Notes under the pieces: generated by a model
Told to the model about the DNA's origin: nothing
What the model saw: the letters and a program-made list of their open reading frames with translations, nothing else
The model's database searches: none
Part shown: positions 47,801 to 60,241 of the stretch, in pieces
Layout of the letters: every line of letters starts with the position of its first letter
Numbering within the stretch: the stretch's first letter is position 1
Program-made: the position numbers and the translations under genes
Assembly: GCA_949317995.1 (NCBI GenBank)
Contig: OX439047.1
Span: 44,703,505 to 44,767,504 of the forward strand
Reading direction: 5' to 3'
From: Acholoe squamosa
Taxonomy: Eukaryota; Annelida; Polychaeta; Phyllodocida; Polynoidae
Length of the DNA: 64,000 nt

Positions 47801-49022
47801 TGCGCATATACATCTAACGCCCCTGCACCCACCCACACATACCCTTGCACACATACATCGGACCCTGGAGGTGGTGGAACAGTTGCAGTAGAATGCTGGT
47901 ACATTGCAGTGAGTAGGAGTGCACAGAAGCCTTGCTGGTTGTGGTAGTGATAGCTGGTCCACCGACCAACCACATTGGCACTATAAATCCTAAGGACTAT
48001 GAGAAGAAATAAGGCATCGTCGGCGTTCAAGTAGAGAGAAGGAGGCCAGTCAGTGAGTGAGACTGAGAGACACTGGAGTAAGTAGGTGTAGTACTCCTGC
48101 TGGAAGAGCTGCTGAAGTAGGGGTAGGTGGTAGTGGTGGCCAATACCTAGCATAGCCAACTGCCAAGTCACACACACAAAGAGTTAGATCCAAAGCCTTT
48201 GCTAACTGACTGGAGCCTTTGTACATGAGTAGGCTTGAGTGGAAGTGTGCGTACATATATAAGGGCTGGGTAAGGTACACATGCATGTGCAGCTAGCACG
48301 TGGAGAGAGAGCCAATTGGAATGTAGCCCCTACTGGAGTAGAAAACACCTGGAGTACGAGTCAGGTGAACGGCCACGCAGCCGGCCGCCGCCCCGGACCC
48401 TAACCGCCCCCCCCCCCCTCCACTACCTGCCTCTTGCCCATCCCCCCACACGAACCTGACCCCGTCTACCCCATCCTGCAGGCTCCTCCAGGTGGTGTAT
48501 GGACCTGCTGTGTGCCTCTACTCCCTCCTCCTGACCCCCTGCTCCTGGCGCTTGCTCACTGGAGGAGGTGAAGTGCTACTATACCTCTGCGAGTTGGCTG
48601 TACTGGAGGGTAATGTAAGTTAGCTCTCTAAGAGGGAGGTTAAGAGAGAAGGCGGCTGGTTCTTGGTCTTCAAAGGCTATGGTGTAAATGCGAAGGAAGT
48701 GCAGCACCCTAGAGCAATTTGAGAGAAAAGCAATACTGGAGCAGCTGAGAGTGGTTGCAGCCCATAATAGAGGAGCTACACAGAGCGCAGGCACTACAAC
48801 TACCGCCGATCATGCTGCCAGCATGATTCTGCCTCTGCAGGGTTTCACACCTGCATATTTCTGTCTCTGACACTGACAGCTGATACGGACCAATAAGAGA
48901 AGGTGCGGAGAGAGTCACTGTATATCTTCACTGACAGTTGGGACCTTTCTGAGGGGAGAAACTATTGTAAACAGAGCGTTTTTCCATCTACCTCATCCTC
49001 ACAGGTGGCGATAATAAAGGAA
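44880..49022. other. GC-richer upstream region of the 49-kb gene, no coding exon supported
   Basis: Composition shifts to higher GC with simple CTGC, CACC and CCT-rich runs and a C-run at 48,408-48,418. Several open frames exist (one of 239 codons on the minus strand at 44,883-45,602), but they are low-complexity and lack splice or start context. I take this as promoter, 5' UTR or intron sequence. Confidence 0.5.
47497..47740. repeat. (ACTC)n tetranucleotide array
   Basis: Mostly CACT units, irregular at the left and nearly perfect from about 47,620. The Ser-Leu-Thr-His frame through it is an artefact. Confidence 0.9.
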
Positions 49023-50340
49023 ATGAACGCCATCATCCCAATGCAGGAGAGCAGTGCTGCTGTGCAGAAGGCGCCAGGTAGAGTGCCAGGAGGTGTGCTC
49101 TAGGTACAGCTGGCTGTGTAAATAAGTGTCAGCAAAGTCTGTAGTCTGTAAAACCACCGGAAGTAGGTTAAGTTCAGGCAGAAAAATAGACTACAGAGAG
49201 GACTGCTGGTATAAGAAAAAGGGAGAAAGAAAGGTGGGGGATAGGTGAAAAGAAGACTGAAAAGTGAGCACGTATTTTATCCACCTCCAACTGGACTCCA
49301 GAGCTCTGTATTCAACGGAAGTTGACTGCAGTGAGCCTGCGCAGTGTTAAGCGGCTAGGTGGGTGACTTCCGGGTCGGCCACTCTTCACAGTGGCGTACA
49401 TACGGGTACCCAGCAATGACATTTCCTTCGATGCCCGAGGAGAGACATGCGAGGCACTATCTTTGCCCACGATCAACAGCGTCGGCCTCTCTCCCAGGCT
49501 GACCGGCTCGCCACTTCCGTCGCCGCCCAAGCCGCCCAACTCCTCATCGTCGGCGTCGTCACAGGGGTCACTCGTGACTGGGGGAGTGGCCTCAGTGAAC
49601 GCCAACAACAACTATCACCAATACCAGCATCATAACGGCAATAATCACGCGGCACGGGGACCCTTGCTCTTCTTCCCGCCTGACTTCCCCAGCCCGCCAC
49701 CTCATGCAGAAAACAACGTCGCCGCCGATGCCGCTGCTGCATCCTGCCTGTCCATACCGGAAGCGGAAATGTTCCCCAGTCCCGTGTCCGGCACGTCACC
49801 CTCGTCGCCTGTCATCAGCGTCCGTCCGCTTCCGCCGCCACCTGCATCGTCGGCCGCGTCGTCGCCTTCTGCGCCACTGGCATCCCCTATTGCCAACGTG
49901 GTGCCCCCGCCCCCCATGGTGCTAGTCATGCCCTCTGGTGGAGAAGGAGACCACACTGGCGCCACTTGCGGTGCTGCTTCCGGCGCCGGTCGCCGATCGT
50001 CGCTGTCCCTGTCCTTGGGCGCCGCAGGTGAGAGCGGGGCTGGTGTTGGTGAGGCTGGCGGTGGTCGGCATGGCCTCGCGACCTCCCCAGCACCCTCACA
50101 GGATCCAGAAGAAGCAACGACACCATTGCTAAGCCGATATGACCCTTACCATGGCGTCACCTGCTTCGTGCACCACCCATTCACTCAGAAACCCTTGGTC
50201 GGCGAGGAGGTGCGGGAGAGCCTCCAGAGAGCTCTCACCTTTGGGGGCACTCAGATGTCGGCACGTCTCAATCACCACGACCTTGCTCCGACCATCAGGT
50301 ACGCCGACGACGGAAGTCTTCGGTCTACAGAGAAGTTCCG
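49023..50340 (+). CDS. Unrecognised Pro/Ser/Ala/Gly-rich protein, first two coding exons (partial)
   Basis: Exon 1 is taken from ATG 49,023 (MNAIIPMQESS) to CAG/GTAGAG at 49,077. Exon 2 runs from CACAG/TGGCG (49,392) to CCG/GTAAGT (50,340). The phases agree: CCA-G joins TG-GCG to read P-V-A-Y. Exon 2 has no in-frame ATG for about 127 codons and a TGA just upstream, which supports an upstream start. The protein opens with VAYIRVPSND, then long Pro/Ser/Ala/Gly tracts with an Asn/His patch. It ends in a more ordered block (about residues 265-335: SRYDPYHGVTCFVHHPF, LTFGGTQMSARL, IRYADDGSLRS) that looks like a conserved region. No signal peptide or membrane span is seen. The high-GC codon use differs from the repeats around it. 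I do not recognise the family, and later exons were not found. Confidence 0.55.
49156..49375. promoter_or_regulatory. ETS/NRF1-type promoter-like sites
   Basis: ACCGGAAGT (49,156-49,164) and ACTTCCGGGT (49,366-49,375) are ETS/GABP consensus sites, and CCTGCGCAGTG (49,336-49,346) resembles an NRF1 half-site. This grouping is typical of TATA-less CpG promoters. It lies between the two proposed exons, so it may be an internal promoter, or the exon-1 model may be wrong. Confidence 0.4.
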
Positions 50341-53300
50341 GTAAGTACTCTTCTATTTCGAGCAGAGACCTTGTTGTAGACTCATAGGTTAAGTACTATA
50401 GTTTAGGGCAGCTAGGGATAAAAAAACCATGCTACATAAAGATCGGACTAAGTGATACTAAATATTGATCAAATGCCATGAGAAATGATTTTTTTTTTTT
50501 AGAATTGATAAGCCACAAGTTCCATGCATGAGGACATTAGTCAATTACATAGTCCCGGGCTAGTTATATAAAATTTTGTTTCCTTTCATGGTCGATTCGG
50601 TCAACATCAGTCAATTCTATGCTGAACATTCTTAGTGATGCCATCAGAATCTCTAGTGGGTATTTAAAATTTCTGACAATTTTATATAGTTTTAAAATAA
50701 CCTCGTGAGAGATGAAAAAGCAATGATTTACTATCAACAGACTAGCTCTTTTGTAATATAGGAACTATTTTCAAAGGGTCGAAAGGTAGAGAAATATCAT
50801 TTCAGCCTCTTGATAACTCAAGCGATTTTATCTTCCCATTGGCAAATACATGTAGGTATATGGATATCTGTTTTTCAGACGATGTTATTAAGATCATATG
50901 TTAAGTGGGCAAACCTAAGTGATTTTGACAGAGTAGGCTTAAGTAGAATCATAATCAGAATACATGTGCCAACCACATACCACAAGAATGAACAAGTGGA
51001 AAATGTAAGGCATAAGAGGCACAGGTAAGCCTCCTCCAGAAATTTAACGTGCTCCGCAAAAGCGGAAAACCTCTTGGCAACACCTAATAATAGTTCATTG
51101 TTGCCGAGATTTACTACTTCCCATTGATTCGAAAGAATATCTCAAATAAGTTCAAGTACTATAGTTAATTTTAATTCATAGTTGGCGGGATTTACTCCTT
51201 AGCATAGATTTGAGAAAATATCTAAAATGATTTCAAGTACATTTAGTGTATTGCGTTTGAATAAATCCATATAATTCTATTCCTCTATATACAGGAGAGT
51301 CTGCTAAAAGTAAGGTTGAAGTTGTTAAGCCAAGTCTTAGAGCACCCCTCAGTTTATCAGTTTTAGGGTATAAGAGACATCACGAGGTCTATAGCTAGTC
51401 CTTGAGAGGGCCTCTTACTAGCTATTGCTTGGTAACCATTTATCCTAGCAACAAGTGAACAGCTTCAATGTGTTCCTTGGGTCCATTTCAGGGTGGGGTA
51501 GGTACCATCGAACTTTCTGTAAGATCAATGTTTCAAAAAGGCCTTGTTGTTAAGCAAAATTATATTTTTCAGGGTAACCACTTGTCCTAGCAACAAATGG
51601 TTATCTTATAGCATATTCCGTAGGTTCGTTTGTGATGGGTTAGGTACTACCAGAATTGTTTAAACACCAATAGTAGACCAAGGGCAGATCGATTTGTATG
51701 CTTTCAATCCCTAAAAAGTAACCTACTACTTGAAGAGATGATTGTATAGAAGTTTACATTTCTGGGTGCCTGCATGATATTTCACTGAAAATTAAATGAC
51801 TTAAGAGGATCTCATGTGGTGCTCCTCCACTGACACATAGTCTCTGTGTTAAACACTTTAGGGTTGTCATCTTATGGTCATTATATTGAAGAATTCATGA
51901 CTAAGCGTTACCGTTCGTTCAAGTGCCGGGGTCTCAAGTAAGTTCCAGTCCCAAAATAAGCACTGGGGTACTGAAAACAATCACAAAACATATAAGGGCC
52001 ACATGTACAGAGGTATTGAAATTAAGGCACTTGAAGTTAAATAGGCCACTCCTGGTCGATTAAGGTAGTCAATATCAAGACGCTGTATCAAGGCTAAAAG
52101 GTTATCCAACTTGTTTTAAATGGTGTAAACCGAGACCTCACCAACCCATGTTTCTTGAGTATTTGGTTAAAGCATAATTTTAAAAACATTGTAGTAACAT
52201 TAAAGGAACATGGTCATCCTAATAAGTCACAAATAGGAATTATGTTTCTATCTAAAATAATACTAGCATCTTAGTTTCAGTGACCATGCCCACCTTGTTG
52301 GCCATGTAAGTGCACTCTTCCTTTTGTTCCACTTCATTCCAGATTCAAGGAAGGCCAAGTCTATTTTTGCTGCACTTGCTTTTAGCTTTTTGCTGGTTCA
52401 GCAGAAAGGCCAGGAATTCATTAATCCTGGACCCAAGAATCCTTTTGTGAGCCACGGCAAAAAGTGCACCTTCAGTAATTAAGCCTTGTGTGAGCACGGC
52501 CTTCAACTCTGAACCATGCAGGGGAAGTTCAGTCCCTGAAAACCATAAGCTTTATTTCAACATCTATTTTGATAATTAGGACTAAAATACAAGACGTGCA
52601 CAGTATATCTGACACAATACTGGGCATCCTGGGGTTATGTGCTCATTGATCACAATTTTGAACAGGAGCAATAATTGGTTGTAAGAGAGCTTTGTGATTC
52701 ACCTCCCTATTGACCTCCCTAATGATAGAAAAAGCATTTTAAATTATCAGTACTAATATAATAGGGGCGATTTTTCAAAATAAGAGATTAATCTTACTTT
52801 TAACATTATAATTTCAAATCCACTCGAGCCTTACTACCCAGAAAGTATACACTAATCACAAGTCATTATGTTAGTTTAAGTTGATCTCTCTCCAAGCAGG
52901 TGCTTCTGTTTCAGACGGTTTCTTATAGCTCCTGGGAAATAACCAAAGGCTCTGCTTGGTGGGTGGTCACCAGAATAGTCACAGAGAATTGATCCATGAA
53001 GTAGGCAGCCAAGGGAGACTGGCTCAGCCTGTAACCTGCCACGAGGATCTGCACTGTGACAAGTAACTGCTGCATATAGTATACAGCTTTTTCTATCATA
53101 GAATAAGGGTACAGAAGGAAGGACACTTTCACTTATATGTCATTTGCACAAAGTAGTCAACAGTACATGTATGGTAATGGCAAAAAAACCCACATTATGT
53201 GATGTAAATTTATAATAGATCACACTGCACTCCTTTGCATTAGCATTTTACAGTGTGGCAATATGATACCCCCAGGGTGTCTCTCATCCCCACCCAACCT

Positions 53301-54398
53301 TGGTCTATGTGCCATTGTCAGTCTAACATTGGCTGACCCCTCGGATCCCTCAGCGCTGCTTACTACTGGGTATTTCGTATTGGGTCTTAGAAAAAAACTA
53401 CCTGCATAATTGTCATTAACATTAAACCATGTCAAAATTGGAATAATTAGACTTTCAGATACAAGCAGTTCCAGCTGAATGAAACATAATTAGAAAATCT
53501 AAATACTATTTTCAACATAGTCAAATTTGTAGTGGGGGAGGGGGAGGATGAGATGGAATCGAAAGCACTTAATAGTGCAAACTCCACTATCGAAATACGG
53601 ATAAATCAGTAGGTCCTTCCTATTCAGTATTAACTGCAATCCTCAGATTTAAGGCAATAGTGATAAAATTGAGGGTAATAAATGATTTACCTCACAAAGG
53701 TTCAAAGATCAGACACATTCTTTATAACAAGCCCATTAACGTATATCATTTGGGTGATAGTTATGATAATCTGATGCTAATGCCAGAAGAATTGCGCTAA
53801 GCCTGAGGTTCGCAAAAAAAGGTGTCGCTACGATAGCGACTGTCGCTAAACAATGCGAAGTGTTTTGTGTGATGCGCCAAAAAATATGTTGCTCGGTTGG
53901 GCGTTATTTTTGCGGACTTTCTCTTTGCGTAGTGTCGCTTTTTTTTTGTGTAATGACCCCCAGGTGGCTATTTTCTTCTATGTGCACACAATGATTACAG
54001 GGATGCTTTTACAGTGGAAGTCTTCTTCATTATGATTAATAGCAAACGAAGGATGGCTTAATGACAATGGGTCCAGCGCTTATTAAGGAAATGGGTGACT
54101 GAAATAAAGTCACCCCTCAGTCAATGCCTGATTAATTAGGTATTAACGAATGTGCTTTTTAAAAACACCTGTCTCCATCATCAGGTTATGGATGACCTTG
54201 TCAGCTTGTTGGGTTTGAAATGTTCATTCATAAGCAGTATGAAGAAAGGTGTGACAATTGATATCATCATTCCTGCAGTCTTCATAGATACAAAAATTCT
54301 AAATGATACACTAAAAATATGAGATAAATTGTGAGATAAAAAAAAAGCTCTTCAAGATTCCTTGAATTAGATGTAAGTCACCATTTGATGGCCCAGTC
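50341..54398. other. Intron-like noncoding stretch, no exon recognised
   Basis: Starts with a strong GTAAGT donor and is AT-rich. No downstream coding exon or repeat family was recognised. A short GTCGCTACGATAGCGAC palindrome lies near 53,824. Confidence 0.5.
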
Positions 54399-54552
54399 GG
54401 CGAAAAATATTTTTCTTGATTTAAGAAAATAAAATAATTTATCCTACGTGGGGGACAAAACTACCAGTTTTAAGAAAATAAAAAATCTTAAAACTAGAAG
54501 TTTTGTCCATCAGGTGAGATTATTTAAGATGCCAAGAAAATCATTTTTAGCC
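54399..54552. mobile_element. 154-bp hairpin MITE
   Basis: The left GGCGAAAAATATTTTTCTTG and the reverse complement of the right end GGCTAAAAATGATTTTCTTG match. The arms go on to GGACAAAACT-CAGTTTTAAG near the centre, so nearly the whole element is one hairpin. Confidence 0.75.
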
Positions 54553-55230
54553 ATGATATACACAGACGCAGGTAAATAAGTTGTCTCTGACCCGACCATT
54601 TGACATGTTTTGGTACCTAAAGGCCTCTCCAGACTGCAAGTCTTATCAGATAACACCACTGTCTACACCAACAGCAGGCGGCACGGGCGTTTTTTTGGGG
54701 TGGTGGGCGGCACAGCTAAAAAAGAACCTGTTCTATTTTTGCCGCACATCCATGCATTTTTCTCTTAAAGGGGCCCCTTTATCATACTTTAGAAGGGGGC
54801 CTATCACACATTGACCTAATGCCTACCAAGATGCCCCAAGAAGACTGCATTGGGTGTGGATGGAAAAAAGTCGCTATGCCGCGATGGTTGCCTACCCAAG
54901 ATGCCCGCCTGCATGCAGTCTGGGAGGCCCATTAGTCGACCATTGCATCTCCAGGCAGATAAATTTCACAACCTATGAGTGTGACTTGAACATGAGCAAG
55001 ATCTTCCTCTTTAATTAGGGAGGAACAATCAATTACTACCTTTGTTTTATCTGAAAGAGTTAAGGAATTCCAGGGGGGGCGGGCTTCCAGGGGGTTACCT
55101 CCAGCCACTTCTAGATAATACCATGGTTATCACATTTCAGATATTGAGTGCCCAAACTGGATAATCTGAGTGCTTTTATCATAGGATAAAGGCAGTGTCC
55201 TTTTCCTATACCGGAGAGTGTTGATAAATA

Positions 55231-55247
55231 GGAACAACACCCTCCTG
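55231..55247 (-). repeat. Solitary end of the GGAGGGTGTTG MITE family
   Basis: GGAACAACACCCTCCTG here is the right-end sequence of the element that begins 38 bases later, placed head to head with it. Confidence 0.6.
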
Positions 55248-55283
55248 TTCTTATATGTGACAGCAGCTAAGATATAGCTTTGA

Positions 55284-55646
55284 CAGGAGGGTGTTGCTCC
55301 AATAGTAAAAGGAAGAGCTGGCTAAAATTGTCCTCATTTCCAGTCCTTTCTTTTCATGTAGCTATAACTTGTCCCTTTTGTTGTTCACAAGTGGGTATTC
55401 AAGTATGGTGCTAAAAAAGGGGATTTGAGTAGGTACCTAGTTGGGAGAAGTCAGCCAGTACAATATACTATAGAGTGTGTGACATGAGTAGGTACCTGAT
55501 AGTGCAGCTCTCTCTGTTTTTGACAAGGCATGTGACTTTTCAGACTAATGTGGTGAGTGTAAGTTGAATGGTGACGCAGAGCGTGACTTTTTTTTAAAAG
55601 AGGCTACCTACTGACAGCTCTTTTTACTATAGGAGCAACACGCTCC
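55284..55646. mobile_element. About 360-bp MITE, copy 1 (GGAGGGTGTTG ends)
   Basis: The left CAGGAGGGTGTTGCTCCAAT and right ATAGGAGCAACACGCTCC are inverted. The interior is clearly the same as at 59,158-59,523, including GAGTAGGTACCTAGTTGGGA and CATGTAGCTATAACTTGTCC. Confidence 0.85.
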
Positions 55647-55701
55647 AGAGGTTCATACCGAAAAAGCTCAGCATGGGTGGGGATAGAACCAGGGATACCT
55701 C

Positions 55702-55768
55702 GTTGACTTTAGGGCCAGATAAAAGTATGAGGTGAAGCCGAGTGCTTTTATCTGGCCCTAAAGTCAAC
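55702..55768. repeat. 67-bp perfect-armed hairpin
   Basis: GTTGACTTTAGGGCCAGATA-AAAG and its exact reverse complement are separated by about 19 bases. Confidence 0.9.
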
Positions 55769-57590
55769 TTGTGCATCCATAATCATCATATATTACATTA
55801 CCCTAAGTCTTTGAGCCTCCATTTACTATAAGTACTTGAGACAAACTGTATTGGCACCTGGTCGCTAAATAATATTACTGTAGTTGCCATCTTTCTGCCG
55901 ACTCATATAAGACACTTATTTGGGACCCCAAATGGACAATTGATTTATTTCAACCCTCCTCTGCCCACTTGCGCTCATTCCAGACAATTAAGTGCTGATT
56001 AAGCTTAGAGATCAACACTTAAATAGGCCCATTGAGATAAGTTCTATAAAAAAAAAGAAGATTATACAACATCTAATCTAAACAGGCTTATATTTGCATT
56101 CAACAGTATTAGCTCATGGGCAACCTGACTACTCTTTGGGTCATTTCTAAACAAACTACGACTGCACCCTCGTACCAAAATAACATCGAATAACATAGGG
56201 TTGTTTGCGATGGTAGTGTATTAAGAAATGACCTCCTGGTGACTTCCAATCTCCTCAGGTGGTGTATTGCAATTGTGACCTTGACCCTTAGGTATACTGC
56301 GCATTTATACTGGGTTTAATACCTGTCTTCATTGATCCCAACTCAATATGATACAGGTGACGCTGCATAACTTCGGCAGCTCAAACAGCGTCTAAAAGTA
56401 TATATATATAATGGTCAATTCTCACGAGTTTGGCATGGATTTATACATTAGTCTACAATGTGATTTCACCACTATGCAATTCACTGTAGAAAAAAGAGAA
56501 AGCCGTCAATTAAACAGTGGTTCTCCAGCAAAGTCGGGACAAAGATTTCACTATTATATTTACATAGATTCCCTATGGTAACACAATGCCTTACTGTATT
56601 GCTATCTGGGGCTTCATTGTAGAAGATACACTGCATTACCGCATTACAATAATGGTGTTTCATTGGTCAATTCTACGAGGATCCCTTGTATATTCATCAT
56701 TTATTTCCCAGAGTGTAGCCAAATTACTTGATTAACTTATGTTTCAAACCTTTTACTAAGGTGATGTCCATGATGTGATCTTTACACAGCTCATTATAGA
56801 ATTCATCGGATTCAAAATTTGCAGGGAAAAGATCACCTATAGCTCAAACGAGAATGTATTTCTGTCGTATGTTATTATTTATGTAAAAGTGGAGTTATCA
56901 TTTCCACATATGGGACTGATGGATGAATTCCACAATGCAATTGATGAATGTCTGGCTAAAAAGACTTAAGACAACAAGGGGTCTTATGTCTCATGGAAAG
57001 CAAAATACACGTCAAGGTGATGTGCCTCCTGGGTTATTGTAACTGGGTGAAACCCTTCAAAACCCTTCAAAACGCTAACAAATGTCTTTAGATGGCCCTA
57101 CCTCATTCCATATGAACGTGCCACTATAATACCAGGATGGTCAGACTATAGTAAATCCATACACAAAGCCACCCACAAAGCTAAGATACACAAGACTTAT
57201 ACGGCCTTCCAGCTCCATGCACCTGAACCTGACTGTGTGTGGGTGTGATGGAGGTTAAATGATGAGGCCACACAATGAAATGGATATTTCAGGTTAGGTC
57301 GTGTGACTTCATATATATTTCTGTGTGGAAGAATTAAAGAAATATAGATGGAGAAATTAGTTAGAAGTAAACACTTCATTATGATAAAATTGTTACTTAC
57401 ACTGTGAGAAATCGGTTGTCAAAATAACGGTGAAACCCTTGTCCCAAAGTTGCCAGCGATCCGTCGTTCTTTTCAGAGATATTCCTTGTACCATACTGTA
57501 CTGCCATCTGGGGCTTTATTATAGAATCCGCAAGGCCTTACTGCAATATGTACGATTATGTTGGTTCACTGTTCCGTTTTATGAGGATCC
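55769..57590. other. Noncoding stretch, no gene recognised
   Basis: AT-rich sequence. No supported coding frame, RNA gene or repeat structure was seen. Confidence 0.55.
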
Positions 57591-58332
57591 CTGGAGGTTA
57601 ATTCAAAACATCCTGGGATCACAACCCCAGCGATCTTAGGAATTATTCTACTAAGCAATCGTAAGATCAGACTGCGTTCACATTTCCTGGCCAGCACTAA
57701 GATCGCATCGATCTTAGCCTCAGCCCTCCTACACTATTCCAAGAAGTACTGACTGGGCACAGGGGTAAGAGTCCCAAAATAAAGGAATAGCTGTGGAGTC
57801 ACTCTTCTTCACAACAGTGTTTATACCATCGTTCCCCGTCCCCATATGGGCTAACAAAAGAGCACAGGATGTAGTTGACCCAGTACAGTATTCAAGAGTT
57901 GTTCCCATGAATGTATGATTTATATTTGCCTATTAGAAGCATTGTTCCCCCCCCCCCTAGGACAAAGAGAGAGAAGGGAAGAATTACCTTACAGTGCACT
58001 TAACGCATGAGTGGCCCTAAGAGCCCTCAAGGACACTCAGCAAACATCCTCCCTCCCCTCTATATGTATGCAGCAGGCTATTCACTCTTTCGATCAGGAG
58101 TGTTCCCTGTAAGTGCTCTTGTACTCAGGTGAAACCACTATGCAATTCTTTCACTAAGATTGCAGTGATCTTAGCACTGGAAAAGGAATAGTGAAGTGAT
58201 CCCAGGACTTACTATTCCTGGCAGGCCTGCAACCACTGCATTAGATAGGGTAGACCGGCCAGGTCTTATGATATGTACCTACACTAAGATCGCTCAGGTT
58301 GTGATCCCAGGATGTTTTGAATTAAGCTCCAG
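57591..58332. mobile_element. 742-bp TIR element (CTGGAGSTTAATTC ends)
   Basis: The left CTGGAGGTTAATTCAAAACA, then TCCTGGGATCACAACC and GCGATCTTAG, are matched by the inverted right end over about 48 bases with few changes. TTAA occurs inside both ends. The interior has repeated GATCTTAG/CTAAGATC motifs. No protein is encoded. Confidence 0.8.
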
Positions 58333-59157
58333 GTTTATTCAACAGTTATTTTTTTAGAGTGTACAGACAATAGCATCAACCTGCACTAAGAATCCAACTT
58401 TCTTTGATGGGAAATTTTAAGGACACTCAGAAATTAAAACCGAGTAATGCAGATATTTTAGGTCGACTCATGCCCATTCACTAACTTGCCGAAACATTGA
58501 ATACATCATTTTAGAACTGCACAAGGAAAGGATTTTTCTTGGGCAGGGTTGGACAAGCCGAAACACATTATTTTGCTGACATAAAGGAACCAAGTCATAC
58601 TTAGATACGATTTTGTGATTTTTTTTGCCGACCTTTAAGCTTCAGGGAAGCGAAAAAAAAGTGATCAGAAAAAAAGATTTTTATTTCATTCCATTTTCTT
58701 TATCATTTCTTTCCTTTTCTTCTAAAACTCACTTCCTATGAAACCAGAATATGACGTCAATTGCCTGAATTGATGTTCACCCGAGAAAAAAATGTTCTGA
58801 TAAAATAGTGTTCAGTTATAAATCTAAACATACTGAATTCCTGGCATCTGAGTTGCATTCTATCGATATGCAAATGTATGTTCACGATGAATTATTCAAA
58901 ATTAATAATCATCTACCAAATCCCTAAATATACCCCCCTCCCTCCAGGATTTTAAAGAATAAATCCTAATTTAGTATGGCTGATATGATCTATCAATAGA
59001 ATTTCAAATAACGAACCATACATACACATGTGTGCCAGAAGATAGTTTGAATGAATGTCTCAAAACGACTCAGTCGATGGCGCAGTAGTGAATGATGGGC
59101 ATTGTTTTTAACATACAGCTAGGCATCACCAAGAGTGCTAGACTCACGACCATAGCT
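58333..59157. other. Noncoding stretch, no gene recognised
   Basis: AT-rich sequence. No coding or repeat signal was identified. Confidence 0.5.
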
Positions 59158-59523
59158 CAGGAGGGTGTTGTTCCTATGGTAAAAGGAAGAGCTGTCTAAA
59201 AATGCCCTTATTTCCAGTCCTTACTTTTCATGTAGCTATAACTTGTCCCTTTTGTTGCTCACAAGTGGTCATTCAAGTACGGTGCTAAAAAAGGGGGATT
59301 TGAGTAGGTACCTAGTTGGGAGAAGTCAGTCAATATAATAAACTATAGAGCGTGTGACATGAGTAGGTACCTGGTAGTGCAGCTCTCTCTATTTTAAACA
59401 AGGCAGGTGACTTTTCAGTCTAATGTGGTGAGTGCAAGTACTTAGGTGAAGCAGTGCACGACTTGTTTAGAAAAGAGGGCACATTCTCACAGCTCTTTTT
59501 ACAATAGGAGCAACACCCTCCTG
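59158..59523. mobile_element. About 366-bp MITE, copy 2 (GGAGGGTGTTG ends)
   Basis: CAGGAGGGTGTTGTTCCTAT at the left is inverted at the right (ATAGGAGCAACACCCTCCTG). It aligns throughout with 55,284-55,646, and its ends are better preserved. No clear target duplication. Confidence 0.85.
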
Positions 59524-60241
59524 CCTGGAGAACACACTTTGCTTTTTGTGTCTGAAAACATGGCCCTCAATACAGCGCTGTCCAGCGACGGTCGATATGT
59601 TTGGGGAGATTGGCTGAGGCTGGGAGTTGACTTTTGTAGCACGGGACTCCCAAGGACTATGGTGGGTTACCAATACGGTCTGGGCAATATAAAACAACTC
59701 TACGTCACTGATGGTACACTTCTGTTATTAGACAGCTAGTTTGAAAGCTAAGTAAGTCTATTCACGGTCAAATAATCATTTCTTTGAATGTTTTTCAACA
59801 GAATAAGATTAAACAAAGACGATGATTTGGCCTGAATCTAGTAGTACGTGGAGGATATTAACTGTCAGATTTGTGGTAGTGGTTTTGAATATGCAGTCAA
59901 TGAATTAACCCTAAGTCAATAGGTTAAAACAGTACATCGATTTTCTTTCACAATCACCAGTCAGTTCTTGGCTAATTTTGAGGTATCATAGTAAGTATCA
60001 TTGCTGTAGATTGGATATGCTCTGGAGCCCTGAGCACATAAGGTAATCTATTATAAGCTTAACACGATCAGACCCACTATTCTCACCCCAACATGGGAGT
60101 CATTGGTTCACATCTATCACCCTGGCTTAATAAGAAATTCTGAGCTGGGAAATTGTACACTTTGTGATCATTTTCACTTAGGTAATTGGTGTCATAATAC
60201 ACTCTTTGTCAATCAAATCAGAAAGTAAACATTAACAGAAG

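Noticed and set aside
49473..50132. Several 60-108 codon frames opposite or overlapping exon 2
   Set aside because: They are shadows of the GC-rich exon in other frames.
57591..58332. piggyBac-type element flanked by TTAA
   Set aside because: TTAA lies inside the inverted repeat rather than outside it, so it is not a target duplication.
59524..59739. Open frame of about 70 codons after the MITE (DGRYVWGDWLRLG...)
   Set aside because: No splice acceptor, homology or partner exon was recognised; length is compatible with chance.
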